Part shown: positions 1-6,311 of the stretch, in pieces | How positions within the stretch are numbered: the first letter of the stretch is position 1 | Layout: the number at the start of each line of letters is the position of its first letter | NCBI GenBank assembly: GCA_023406965.1 | Contig: JAEXTI010000277.1 | Coordinates: 1 to 7,126 of the forward strand | Length of the DNA stretch: 7,126 bases | Reading direction: 5' to 3' | DNA from: Chloroflexota bacterium | Lineage (GTDB): Bacteria; Chloroflexota; Anaerolineae; Anaerolineales; Anaerolineaceae | Notes under the pieces: model-generated | Databases searched by the model: none | The model's input: the letters and a program-made list of their open reading frames with translations, nothing else | Told to the model about the DNA's origin: nothing | Made by a program: the position numbers and the translations under genes

Positions 1-293
1 CGCCGGGCATGCGCCAGCGTGGGCGTGATGCGCACCTCAAAGCCGGGCAGATCAGCCTTGAACAGGCCGATGACCGGCAGGCTCACCGCCGCAACCACCG
101 CAGCAATGTCTTCCGGCCCATCGGCGCGAATGCCCACCGCCCCACCCAGTTGCGCGGCGCGGGCCATTGCCGCCATGATCGCCGGAGCGTTCATCGGGTC
201 GCCGGCGCGGTCGTACGAATCCGGCTGGCAGGAAACTACCAATCCCCCACGAATTTGATCGAGAAGAGTCCTGGCAAGCGCGTCTGTGTCCAT
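1..293 (-). CDS. nanE: Putative N-acetylmannosamine-6-phosphate 2-epimerase, 3' end off the window
   Basis: This is the first 97 codons of a gene read leftward out of the window; the C-terminal half is missing. The family (NanE, about 220-230 residues, a cytoplasmic TIM barrel) converts N-acetylmannosamine 6-phosphate to N-acetylglucosamine 6-phosphate in sialic acid and amino-sugar breakdown. Signature stretches seen are GGLVVSCQPD (about residues 16-25), MAAMARAAQLGGAVGIRADG (about 41-60) and LPVIGLFKAD (about 73-82), which correspond to the first strands of the NanE barrel. The ATG at 291-293 is the sensible start: the strand with GGLVVSCQ follows at the usual distance. No Shine-Dalgarno sequence precedes it, and a TATAAT box sits six bases upstream, pointing to a leaderless message. 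The family call is from recognised motifs; the substrate is inferred from the family. Confidence 0.82.
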   Translation of the reverse strand, partial: MDTDALARTLLDQIRGGLVVSCQPDSYDRAGDPMNAPAIMAAMARAAQLGGAVGIRADGPEDIAAVVAAVSLPVIGLFKADLPGFEVRITPTLAHAR

Positions 294-299
294 ATAGTG

Positions 300-305
300 A
301 TTATA
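300..305 (-). promoter_or_regulatory. -10 box (TATAAT) giving a leaderless nanE-like transcript
   Basis: The minus strand reads TATAAT, then six bases (CACTAT), then the ATG of the nanE-like gene. Transcription normally starts about seven bases after the -10 box, so the message would begin at or next to the A of the ATG. No Shine-Dalgarno motif is present in between. The -35 side is poor: TTTCTC at the 17-bp spacing. The exact consensus -10 and its position are seen; promoter activity is inferred. Confidence 0.5.
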
Positions 306-353
306 GGATGAGTCAGGGTGAAGAGAAAGTTAGAAAGCGTCAAATGATCGGTT

Positions 354-1040
354 TTATTTCAAACTTTCTATCGCAGCCTGATCGGGAACTGGCAAGGTCT
401 TGCCCTTCTCATGAAGAAAATTTGCGTTCGCATTTTCAATGAACCATGAAACATCTGCCACGCTTTCGTGCCCATCGATATCTGCTATTTTGAAGATCGA
501 AAGCAATACCAACCCTGTTCCATCCTCATGAGCATCAATTTGTCTGTCTAACTGGGCCCAGGCTTTGGCTTTTGGAATCTGTTGCGTTTTCTCAAATTGC
601 CTATACCAGGAATACGGCGTGTCGTGCTCTTCAATTAACGCAAGAATCGTCTCCCGCCCGGGGAGATGATCTGGAAGCAGTTCCAAAGCCGCCATCAATC
701 CCAAGATGGGATGGCGCATCATTACCGCTTTCCCGCTGAGAGGGTGCAGGCCCTCCACCTTTTTCTCTTCTCGCGCTTTTCCGATATCGTGGAGAAGCGC
801 AACCGGCCCCAGGAGCGTTTGCGCCCCATCGGGCGCGATTCCCCAGCCTTCAAGCGCTGTTTGCAACTGCAAATAATAGGGATGCCTGCCTTCAAAAGGC
901 TGAAACAGGCGAAGATTTCGGTGAACCGCCTCCAAATGATCTGCAAGCGTCACACCGGCCGCTTCAGGATAATGCCTGTCGGGCATCGCTTCGGCATCCT
1001 TCCACCATCTCGACGTTTTGATAATCGACTCTATGTCCAT
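354..1040 (-). CDS. HD-domain metal-dependent phosphohydrolase-like protein
   Basis: A 228-residue soluble protein from the ATG at 1040. It carries an HD domain: a first His at 35 or 40, the H84-D85 doublet in ALLHDIGKA, H110 in MRHPILG, H139-D140 in EEHD and D187 in KIADIDGH. HD proteins hydrolyse phosphate esters (nucleotides, cyclic nucleotides) using metals held by these residues. The extra His at 110 and 139 resembles the two-metal subtype seen in YqeK and HD-GYP proteins, though no GYP motif is present. The substrate is unknown. An in-frame TTG at 1059-1061, preceded by AAGGAT, would add seven residues (SWEKIE-rich). The ATG was preferred because it is preceded by TTGGGA, but both are possible. 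It lies 113 bases after the hydrolase gene and 60 bases before the nanE-like gene on the same strand. Its base composition looks less GC-rich than that of the AOR operon. Confidence 0.8.
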   Translation of the reverse strand: MDIESIIKTSRWWKDAEAMPDRHYPEAAGVTLADHLEAVHRNLRLFQPFEGRHPYYLQLQTALEGWGIAPDGAQTLLGPVALLHDIGKAREEKKVEGLHPLSGKAVMMRHPILGLMAALELLPDHLPGRETILALIEEHDTPYSWYRQFEKTQQIPKAKAWAQLDRQIDAHEDGTGLVLLSIFKIADIDGHESVADVSWFIENANANFLHEKGKTLPVPDQAAIESLK

Positions 1041-1153
1041 TTCTATTTTTTCCCAAGACAAACCAACCTATCCTTACCAGGAAGTTTGCCATAGGTCGGT
1101 CTAATAATCAAGACATTCAGTAAGATTTAACCAAGCAAGGTGACCGGGAAAGG

Positions 1154-2098
1154 TCAATTCACTTGTCCACACGTCCGATCCAGAAATTCTTTCACGGCCG
1201 AATTGGCCTGTTCGGGGCGTTCGAGGGGCAGGATATGCCCGGCGTGAGGGATCACTTTTAATTCCGCTTCGGCCCCACCCTGCCTGACCAGCCCGAGCGC
1301 GTTTTCCATCTCGTGCTGCTTGACGAGGACGCTATCCGCTCCCCTGAGCCACAGGGTGGGACATTGGATCAGAGGGATGCGGTCCAGGAGGTTCCATTTG
1401 ATGCGGAAGGGGCCAATGCCGGTCAGTTGCCAGTCATCCATATCATTTTCTCCACAGGTATATTTGCCCCGGATTTCATCCGCCAGGATGGCGACCAGAC
1501 GGTCGGGGTCCGTCGGCCTGGAGCCGCCCACGAATATGGACTGCAACACCTTTCCCAGCGCAGCGGCGTCTTTCTTCATGTATTGGCGGCTGAGCATTCT
1601 CAGCATCCCAGGAAATTTGATATATAACCAGGTGACAAACCCATAATCCAGCTTTTCCCCCAGGCCGCCCGGTTCAAAGAGAACCATCGATCGAACCTGA
1701 CGGGGATATAGCGAAGCGTATTCAATGGCGAGTGCACCGCCCATCGAAAGGCCTACGATGCTGAAAGGTTCAATTCCGATCTGGCGGAAGGTTTCCGATA
1801 ATATTTCCATCAGCCTGGAACGATCCAGAAGGCCTTGCCAGGGGCGGGATTTTCCATGCCGAGGAGTGTCCAGCGCGAAAACATGATATTGCGCGCTGAG
1901 AAAGGGAAACATTTGGTCCCAAATGAAGCGGGCTTCATCATACATGGCGCCGTGCAGCATCATCACGGCAGGCATGGTGGGGTCGCCCGCTTCGTAAACA
2001 GACAGCGGCCCGCCGCAAACGGTCAGGAGATGATGTTTCAGGCCGGGCACGCCCTCTACCCCGGCGGCAATTTTCTGGGTCGGTACAATAGGATCCAT
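1154..2098 (-). CDS. Alpha/beta hydrolase
   Basis: A complete 314-residue alpha/beta-hydrolase-fold protein, presumably cytoplasmic because no signal peptide or membrane segment is visible. Seen in order: the oxyanion-loop HG at 49-50 in MMLHGAMYDE, the strand and turn FALDTPRHGKS (about 74-84), the nucleophile elbow GLSMG with Ser118, a mobile cap region (about 145-235), the acid Asp255 in LWLRGADS and the catalytic His288 in PHAGH. The triad is therefore intact, so the enzyme should be active as an esterase, lipase, dehalogenase-like or C-C hydrolase; the sequence does not decide which. The ATG at 2096-2098 has AGGT seven bases upstream. It starts 24 bases after the stop of the TetR gene, so the two are almost certainly co-transcribed and the regulator likely responds to a hydrolase substrate or product. 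Confidence 0.9.
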   Translation of the reverse strand: MDPIVPTQKIAAGVEGVPGLKHHLLTVCGGPLSVYEAGDPTMPAVMMLHGAMYDEARFIWDQMFPFLSAQYHVFALDTPRHGKSRPWQGLLDRSRLMEILSETFRQIGIEPFSIVGLSMGGALAIEYASLYPRQVRSMVLFEPGGLGEKLDYGFVTWLYIKFPGMLRMLSRQYMKKDAAALGKVLQSIFVGGSRPTDPDRLVAILADEIRGKYTCGENDMDDWQLTGIGPFRIKWNLLDRIPLIQCPTLWLRGADSVLVKQHEMENALGLVRQGGAEAELKVIPHAGHILPLERPEQANSAVKEFLDRTCGQVN

Positions 2099-2122
2099 TT
2101 TTTTACCTGTTTTCTTTTCGGT

Positions 2123-2770
2123 TCAAAGGTTGTTTGTGTCTTTCAGCATCAATTCCAAAACGTCGATCCACCGCGCAAAGCCCTGTTCCAGCCCATCCGG
2201 ATCGGTCTCGTCCTGGTACAGTTTATCTTCCAGATAGCCCTGCGAAACCCACAGAATGACCTGCCGAGCAACGTCAAGAGGGATGTCCTTGCGCAGGCCT
2301 TGATAGACGGAGATCGCGTTCACAGCTTCCTTGGCCTCAAGTGGATTAGTTGTCGCGGCAAGCTGCGACCGGCGGTAATTTTCAAGCTCCTGTTTCACCA
2401 GATCTTTGACAAACGGGTCAGGGTCAAACGCGGCAGTATAAGAGAATTTATAAAACCAGGGAAATTCTTTGAAGAGGGCCAGCCTGGCTTTGGCACTGCG
2501 GCGCATCAAAGAGAACGTATCCTTGTCGCCCGCTGCTTCCAGGCGGGCCAGGTGATCCGCCTCACGGATGCCGTCAGAAGCCAGTCGGAAGATTCTCCGA
2601 TAGAGGTTTTCCTTGGTGGAAAAGTACTTAAAGAGGACACTCTTGGAAACCCCGCAGCGTTCGGCGATATCCTTCATCGACGCTTTGCGATAGCCGTGTC
2701 GAGCAAAGACTTCGCAGGCAGCGTTAATGACCTTGTTTTGGTTTTCCTTCTCGAGTTTTTCAAAAGACAT
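2123..2770 (-). CDS. TetR/AcrR-family transcriptional regulator
   Basis: A 215-residue protein of normal TetR length. The N-terminal DNA-binding domain is typical: helix 1 INAACEVFARHGYRKAS (about 15-31), then the helix-turn-helix KDIAERCGVSKSVLFKYFSTKENLY (about 33-57). The rest (about 60-215) is the variable helical ligand-binding and dimerisation domain, rich in aromatics around 102-120 (FPWFYKFSYTAAF), which suggests a hydrophobic ligand. The ATG at 2768-2770 has GAGGT six bases upstream. It is the first gene of a two-gene unit with the alpha/beta hydrolase. A 19-bp palindrome at its own transcription start (2814-2832) points to autorepression relieved by a small molecule. The ligand is not identifiable. 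Confidence 0.93.
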   Translation of the reverse strand: MSFEKLEKENQNKVINAACEVFARHGYRKASMKDIAERCGVSKSVLFKYFSTKENLYRRIFRLASDGIREADHLARLEAAGDKDTFSLMRRSAKARLALFKEFPWFYKFSYTAAFDPDPFVKDLVKQELENYRRSQLAATTNPLEAKEAVNAISVYQGLRKDIPLDVARQVILWVSQGYLEDKLYQDETDPDGLEQGFARWIDVLELMLKDTNNL

Positions 2771-2813
2771 ATATGGACCTCGGGCTTCCTATTATCGTAA
2801 GAACAACAGAAAC

Positions 2814-2832
2814 CGTGACCGATTCGGTCACG
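2814..2832. promoter_or_regulatory. Perfect 19-bp palindrome, probable TetR operator
   Basis: CGTGACCGA-T-TCGGTCACG: two exact 9-bp arms around one central base. It begins three bases after the -10 box of the tetR promoter and covers the expected start of transcription near 2829. Length, symmetry and position are those of operators bound by TetR-family dimers, and the adjacent gene is a TetR regulator. The palindrome is seen; binding by this regulator is inferred. Confidence 0.85.
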
Positions 2833-2835
2833 ATG

Positions 2836-2864
2836 AGTCTAGCACGGCCTGGATACTTTGTCAA
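2836..2864 (-). promoter_or_regulatory. Sigma70-type promoter of the tetR-hydrolase operon
   Basis: On the minus strand TTGACA (2864-2859) is followed by a 17-bp spacer and TAGACT (2841-2836). The -35 is exact consensus and the -10 matches at four of six positions. The predicted start near 2829 leaves a leader of about 58 bases before the tetR ATG. The promoter is strong in design and would be blocked by a protein bound to the overlapping palindrome. Confidence 0.82.
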
Positions 2865-2894
2865 TATAGGATCGTCAGCGATGGATCCTCTCGC

Positions 2895-2911
2895 TTTGGA
2901 GACACTCCAAA
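2895..2911. repeat. Inverted repeat in the divergent control region
   Basis: TTTGGAG-ACA-CTCCAAA: exact 7-bp arms around three bases. It lies between the two divergent promoters, 30 bases upstream of the tetR -35 box and about 43 bases upstream of the -35 box for the AOR operon. Its sequence is unrelated to the TetR palindrome, so it may be a site for another dimeric regulator. It is not followed by a T-run on either strand, which argues against a terminator. Confidence 0.4.
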
Positions 2912-2953
2912 TGTGGAACTTACCACGGCTTCCTGACATATTACAACGTCCAT

Positions 2954-2982
2954 TTGCCAGAGATGTTCCAACCCGGTATAAT
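2954..2982 (+). promoter_or_regulatory. Sigma70-type promoter of the MoaD-AOR operon
   Basis: TTGCCA (2954-2959), a 17-bp spacer and an exact TATAAT (2977-2982). Transcription would start near 2989, giving a leader of roughly 27 bases before the MoaD-like ATG. It diverges from the tetR promoter; the two -35 boxes are about 90 bases apart. Confidence 0.75.
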
Positions 2983-3015
2983 CCTTTTAAGTGTGGGAAA
3001 TTCGCCACTTCAACT

Positions 3016-3249
3016 ATGCGCATAAAAATCTTCGCCCCCTCCGTCATTGACCATACCCTGCTCGACCCCAACGGCTTCCTGGAAGTGGAAGACGGCACGC
3101 GCCTGGGCAAACTCTTGAGCATCCTTAAGACCCCACTGCTGCTGCGCCCGGTGCTTTTCTGCACGGTGAACCATGAACGAGCCTCCCGCTCCACCCGCTT
3201 GAAGGATGGCGACGTTGTTTCCATTGTCGCGCCGCTCTCGGGAGGATAG
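3016..3249 (+). CDS. MoaD/ThiS-family ubiquitin-like sulfur carrier protein
   Basis: A 77-residue protein of the beta-grasp MoaD/ThiS type. It opens with the first strand MRIKIFAP, has a central hydrophobic helix region (about 29-43), then the late segment LKDGDVVSIVAPLSGG, typical of MoaD, ending in the C-terminal Gly76-Gly77 that is adenylated and thiocarboxylated in this family. MoaD is the small subunit of molybdopterin synthase and supplies the dithiolene sulfur of the pterin cofactor. No MoaE partner is in the window, but the AOR gene starts 36 bases downstream, so a role in tungsto- or molybdopterin supply for that enzyme is the natural inference. The ATG was chosen because it starts the first beta strand; longer in-frame readings run through the promoter. 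The Shine-Dalgarno match is weak (GGGA, about 17 bases upstream). Confidence 0.82.
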   Translation: MRIKIFAPSVIDHTLLDPNGFLEVEDGTRLGKLLSILKTPLLLRPVLFCTVNHERASRSTRLKDGDVVSIVAPLSGG

Positions 3250-3285
3250 GTTTCTTACCGGATTTTTCAACAAATTGAGGTTTCC

Positions 3286-5268
3286 ATGCTCGGTTATACT
3301 GGCAAAATTTTAAACATCAACCTGACCAGCGGAGAAATGCAGGAAGAGAACCTCCCTGATGAGGTTTACCGGATGGTGCTGTCCGGCGTAGGCCTGGGCG
3401 TGTATCTCCTTTATAACCGCATCCCCGCCGGAGCCGACCCGCTGGGACCTGAGAACATCCTGGGCTTCGTCAGCGGGCTAATGACGGGCACGGGCAGCCT
3501 GGTCACCGGGCGCTGGATGGTGGTGTGCAAGTCGCCGCTCACCGGCGGCTGGGGCGACGCCAACTGCGGCGGCAACCTCTCTCCGGCCATCAAACAATGC
3601 GGCTATGACGGCATCTTCTTCTCCGGCATCTCCCCCACCCCGGCGTACCTGTTCATCGACAACAACGGCCCCCAACTGCTCCCCGCCGAGCCCCTGTGGG
3701 GCCAGGACGCTACCGCCACCGAAGAACAGCTCATCCAGGCGCATCAGACCAAGAAGAAACCCTGCGTGGCTGCCATTGGGCAGGCTGGCGAGAATTTATC
3801 GCTCATCTCCGGCATTTGCAACGACGGCGGGCGCATCGCGGCTCGCTCGGGCGTGGGCGCGGTGATGGGCTCGAAGCGCCTGAAAGCCGTGGTGCTGTCT
3901 GGGACGAAAGCTATCAGCGGTAACGACCCTGCCCGGATCAAAGAGATCAGCAAAGAGCTGTCTGCCAAGATCCGCAAGTTCAACCTGCCCAACATTCCCG
4001 GCGGGCTGCTGCCCCTGGGCGGAATGGTGCTGGGCGGCATGAAAAAAGGCGCGCCCATGGACGGCATGATCATGGCCGGCCTGATGAAGCGCTGGGGCAC
4101 CATCATGAACAACACGATGGGCGTGGTCAATGGTGACTCGCCCCTTAAGAATTGGGGCGGCTCGGTCAAAGATTACAGCTACAAGTACTACAAAAATTTA
4201 AACCCCGATCGCATCATTAAGCGTGAGACGCGCAAATACCACTGCTACTCTTGCGGCATCGGCTGCGGCGGCCTGGTGGACATCAGCGGGTTGAATGGCT
4301 CCACATACAAGCACACCCATAAGCCCGAATACGAGACCTGCTGCGCTTTCGGCGGGCTGGTAATGAACAAGGACATGGACGCCATCTACCTGATCAACGA
4401 GCTAATCAACCGCGCCGGCATGGACAGCATCTCCGCCGGGTCCACGGTGGCCTTTGCCCTCGAGTGCTACGAAAAAGGCATCCTCACCCGCGAGCATACT
4501 GGCGGGCTGGAACTGGCCTGGGGCAACGCCGAGGCCATCACCGCGCTGATCAAATTGATGATCACCCGCGAAGGCATCGGCGACCTGCTGGCCGACGGGG
4601 TCAAGGTGGCGGCTCGAAAGCTGGGAGGCAGTTCGGCTGACTATGCGGTACACGCGGGCGGGCAAGAACCGGGCATGCACGACTCGCGCTTCGACCCGCT
4701 TTTAGCCATCCACTTCAGCGGCGATCCCACCCCTGGGCGGCATACCATCGGCTCGGCTCAGTATTACGATGTGTTGCACCTGTGGGAGAAAGTCTCCTGG
4801 GCGCCCAACGTCGGCGCTTACCTCAAAGCCGATGAATATATCCCCTCCGAGACGTTGGCGCTCAAAGCCGTGGCTTGCTCGTGCTACAAAGAACTGACCG
4901 ATGGGGCGGGCGGCTGCCTGTTCGCCATGGTGCTGGGCGTGGAGCATTGGCAGTTGTTCGAGTGGCTGAATGCCGCCACCGGCTGGGACAAGACCCCCGA
5001 TGAGTACATGGAAATTGGCAAGCGCATTCAAACCCTGCGCCAGATGTTCAACATCAAGCATGGCATCGACCCTATGTCCTTCCGCTTGCACAAGCGCATG
5101 GCGGGCGAACCGCCCCTCAAGGAAGGTCCGCTCAAAGGCCGCACGGTGCCCATCGAGCCCATGCTGCGACTCTACTGGCAGGCCTTTGGCTGGGACGAAA
5201 ATGGCGCGCCTACAACCAAGACGATCGCTGCGCTGGGACTGAACGAGCTACTCCAACCCGCAAGTTGA
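3286..5268 (+). CDS. Aldehyde:ferredoxin oxidoreductase family tungstoenzyme
   Basis: A complete 660-residue AOR-family protein, cytoplasmic. The family uses a tungsten bis-pterin and one [4Fe-4S] cluster, typically oxidising aldehydes to acids with ferredoxin as acceptor. Seen: the N-terminal AOR domain (about 1-205) with LGYTGKILNINLTSGE, then the pterin-binding stretch TGRWMVVCKSPLTGGWGDANCGG (74-96); cluster ligands C320-x2-C323-x3-C327 and C544; and the conserved KPEYET (346-351) and RAGMDSISAG (376-385) segments. Between 237 and 280 lies a Gly/Met-rich segment that makes it longer than classical AORs (about 605 residues). The ATG has GAGG five bases upstream and is 36 bases after the MoaD-like gene; the next gene follows after 39 bases. 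Related enzymes with other reactions, such as the benzoyl-CoA reductase subunit BamB, share the fold and a similar length, so the substrate is open. Confidence 0.93.
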   Translation: MLGYTGKILNINLTSGEMQEENLPDEVYRMVLSGVGLGVYLLYNRIPAGADPLGPENILGFVSGLMTGTGSLVTGRWMVVCKSPLTGGWGDANCGGNLSPAIKQCGYDGIFFSGISPTPAYLFIDNNGPQLLPAEPLWGQDATATEEQLIQAHQTKKKPCVAAIGQAGENLSLISGICNDGGRIAARSGVGAVMGSKRLKAVVLSGTKAISGNDPARIKEISKELSAKIRKFNLPNIPGGLLPLGGMVLGGMKKGAPMDGMIMAGLMKRWGTIMNNTMGVVNGDSPLKNWGGSVKDYSYKYYKNLNPDRIIKRETRKYHCYSCGIGCGGLVDISGLNGSTYKHTHKPEYETCCAFGGLVMNKDMDAIYLINELINRAGMDSISAGSTVAFALECYEKGILTREHTGGLELAWGNAEAITALIKLMITREGIGDLLADGVKVAARKLGGSSADYAVHAGGQEPGMHDSRFDPLLAIHFSGDPTPGRHTIGSAQYYDVLHLWEKVSWAPNVGAYLKADEYIPSETLALKAVACSCYKELTDGAGGCLFAMVLGVEHWQLFEWLNAATGWDKTPDEYMEIGKRIQTLRQMFNIKHGIDPMSFRLHKRMAGEPPLKEGPLKGRTVPIEPMLRLYWQAFGWDENGAPTTKTIAALGLNELLQPAS

Positions 5269-5307
5269 CCCTCTTGGTTATTGCCCGATTCGAAAGGAGT
5301 TCGCGCC

Positions 5308-6261
5308 ATGACCCTGCCCCTCCTGTTCGGCCCCTACGGCAGCGCGGCTGTCGAGCACATAGATCACTTCGCCCAGGCCAAGGTTAACACGCTGTGGTTT
5401 CACGGCTTCGATCCGGCGGCCTTTGAAGCCTGTCAAAAGCACGGCATCGCCACCTGCGTGGAGTTCAAAACCTTCCGCGCCGATTTCGCCCAGCGCCCCG
5501 ACCTGGTGCCTATTGGCGTAGATGGTAAGCCCATTCGCTTCGGTGAACTGGTGCAGGGGGTGTGCCTGTCCAAACAGGATTTTCTGGACGAGACCGAAGC
5601 GGCCCTCATCGCCGGGCTAAAACAGTTTCAACCCACCGGAGTGTGGTTTGACTACCTCACCTACGCCGGGTGGTTTGAAACGCCCGCCCCCGACCTGCAA
5701 AACTCGTGCTTCTGCCCCGATTGCATCCGCGAGTTCTGCCAATCCACCGGCATCGACGCCGACACCAGCCAGGCCATCCTGAGCAAGCACGCTGGTGCCT
5801 GGGAACGGCACAAATGCGAGCGCGTGGCGCGCTATGCCGCCCATTACGCCGGGCTGGTGCGCAGACTACGGCCCGGCTGCATCACCGGGGCATATATGTG
5901 CCCCTGGACCCCGGAGGAGTTCGACGGCGCATTGACGCGCATCTTCGCCCAGGACTACGTCCTGCTGGCCCCCGCCATCGACATCTTCACCCCGCTCATC
6001 TACTGCACCAAGAGCGGCCGACCACACCGCTGGGGCCGCGATTTTCTGGAGGCCTCGCCCGGCTTTGTCCCTGCTGGCAAGCCCGTGCAATTGATCCTGG
6101 ATGTGCTCGAATACCCGGACAGCCTGCTGGAGAGCGCTCAATCAACCATTCCCTCGCTAGGCATTCAACTCTTCGGCGGCAAGCGCATCTTCGACGACCC
6201 CGAACAGGTCAAGCTGTTCGCCCAAGCGGCGGAGAAGATTCGAGCGGTAAATAAAAGCTAA
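5308..6261 (+). CDS. TIM-barrel, glycoside-hydrolase-like protein of unknown specificity
   Basis: A 317-residue protein without signal peptide, so probably cytoplasmic. Recurring strand ends fit a glycosidase-like (beta/alpha)8 barrel: KVNTLWFHGF (25-34), GIATCVEF (46-53), GVWFDYLTYAGWFE (111-124), ITGAYMCPW (192-200), IDIFTPLIY (224-232) and GIQLFGG (285-291). Asp115 in WFDY is a candidate catalytic or substrate-binding acid. NSCFCPDCIREFC (132-144) is a cysteine cluster like those found after the active-site strand in uncharacterised family-10/42-like glycosidases. The ATG at 5308 has AAAGGAG eight bases upstream, deciding it over the TTG at 5281. It is the last gene of the MoaD-AOR operon, 39 bases after the AOR; its stop codon abuts the terminator. 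The fold call is moderate and the activity unknown. It could equally be a non-catalytic barrel. Confidence 0.65.
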   Translation: MTLPLLFGPYGSAAVEHIDHFAQAKVNTLWFHGFDPAAFEACQKHGIATCVEFKTFRADFAQRPDLVPIGVDGKPIRFGELVQGVCLSKQDFLDETEAALIAGLKQFQPTGVWFDYLTYAGWFETPAPDLQNSCFCPDCIREFCQSTGIDADTSQAILSKHAGAWERHKCERVARYAAHYAGLVRRLRPGCITGAYMCPWTPEEFDGALTRIFAQDYVLLAPAIDIFTPLIYCTKSGRPHRWGRDFLEASPGFVPAGKPVQLILDVLEYPDSLLESAQSTIPSLGIQLFGGKRIFDDPEQVKLFAQAAEKIRAVNKS

Positions 6262-6289
6262 AAGCCACCCGTTGAGACGAGTGGCTTTT
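6260..6289. terminator. Bidirectional intrinsic terminator
   Basis: Exact 9-bp arms AAAAGCCAC (6260-6268) and GTGGCTTTT (6281-6289) enclose a 12-base loop. The loop can add a short CGT/ACG pairing. T-runs occur on both strands, so the hairpin can end the plus-strand AOR operon and the convergent minus-strand gene that stops at 6312. Its left arm shares bases with the TAA stop of the glycosidase-like gene. Confidence 0.85.
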
Positions 6290-6311
6290 AATTGGTTACT
6301 ATGTCTCTCGT

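Noticed and set aside
1041..1140. Separate promoter for the HD-domain gene
   Set aside because: Only weak pairs are found (for example TTGATT with CAAACT at 17 bp, 3 of 6 in the -10), so it is not listed; read-through from the tetR operon is as likely.
1141..1156. Terminator after the hydrolase gene
   Set aside because: The stem is only 5 bp and no T-run follows on the minus strand.
1835..2800. Long open frame on the plus strand (321 codons) opposite the hydrolase and tetR genes
   Set aside because: Its translation has no recognisable motif and lies antisense to two genes with complete family signatures, ribosome sites and a promoter.
2773..3015. N-terminal extension of the MoaD-like frame to an ATG at 2773
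   Set aside because: The extension runs through the TetR operator, both promoters and an inverted repeat, and MoaD-family proteins begin at the strand coded from 3016.
3286..5268. Naming the AOR-family protein as the benzoyl-CoA reductase subunit BamB
   Set aside because: Length is similar, but no other bam gene is in the window and the sequence alone does not separate it from other AOR branches.
5281..5307. TTG start for the glycosidase-like protein
   Set aside because: The extra nine codons contain the AAAGGAG ribosome site that serves the ATG at 5308.
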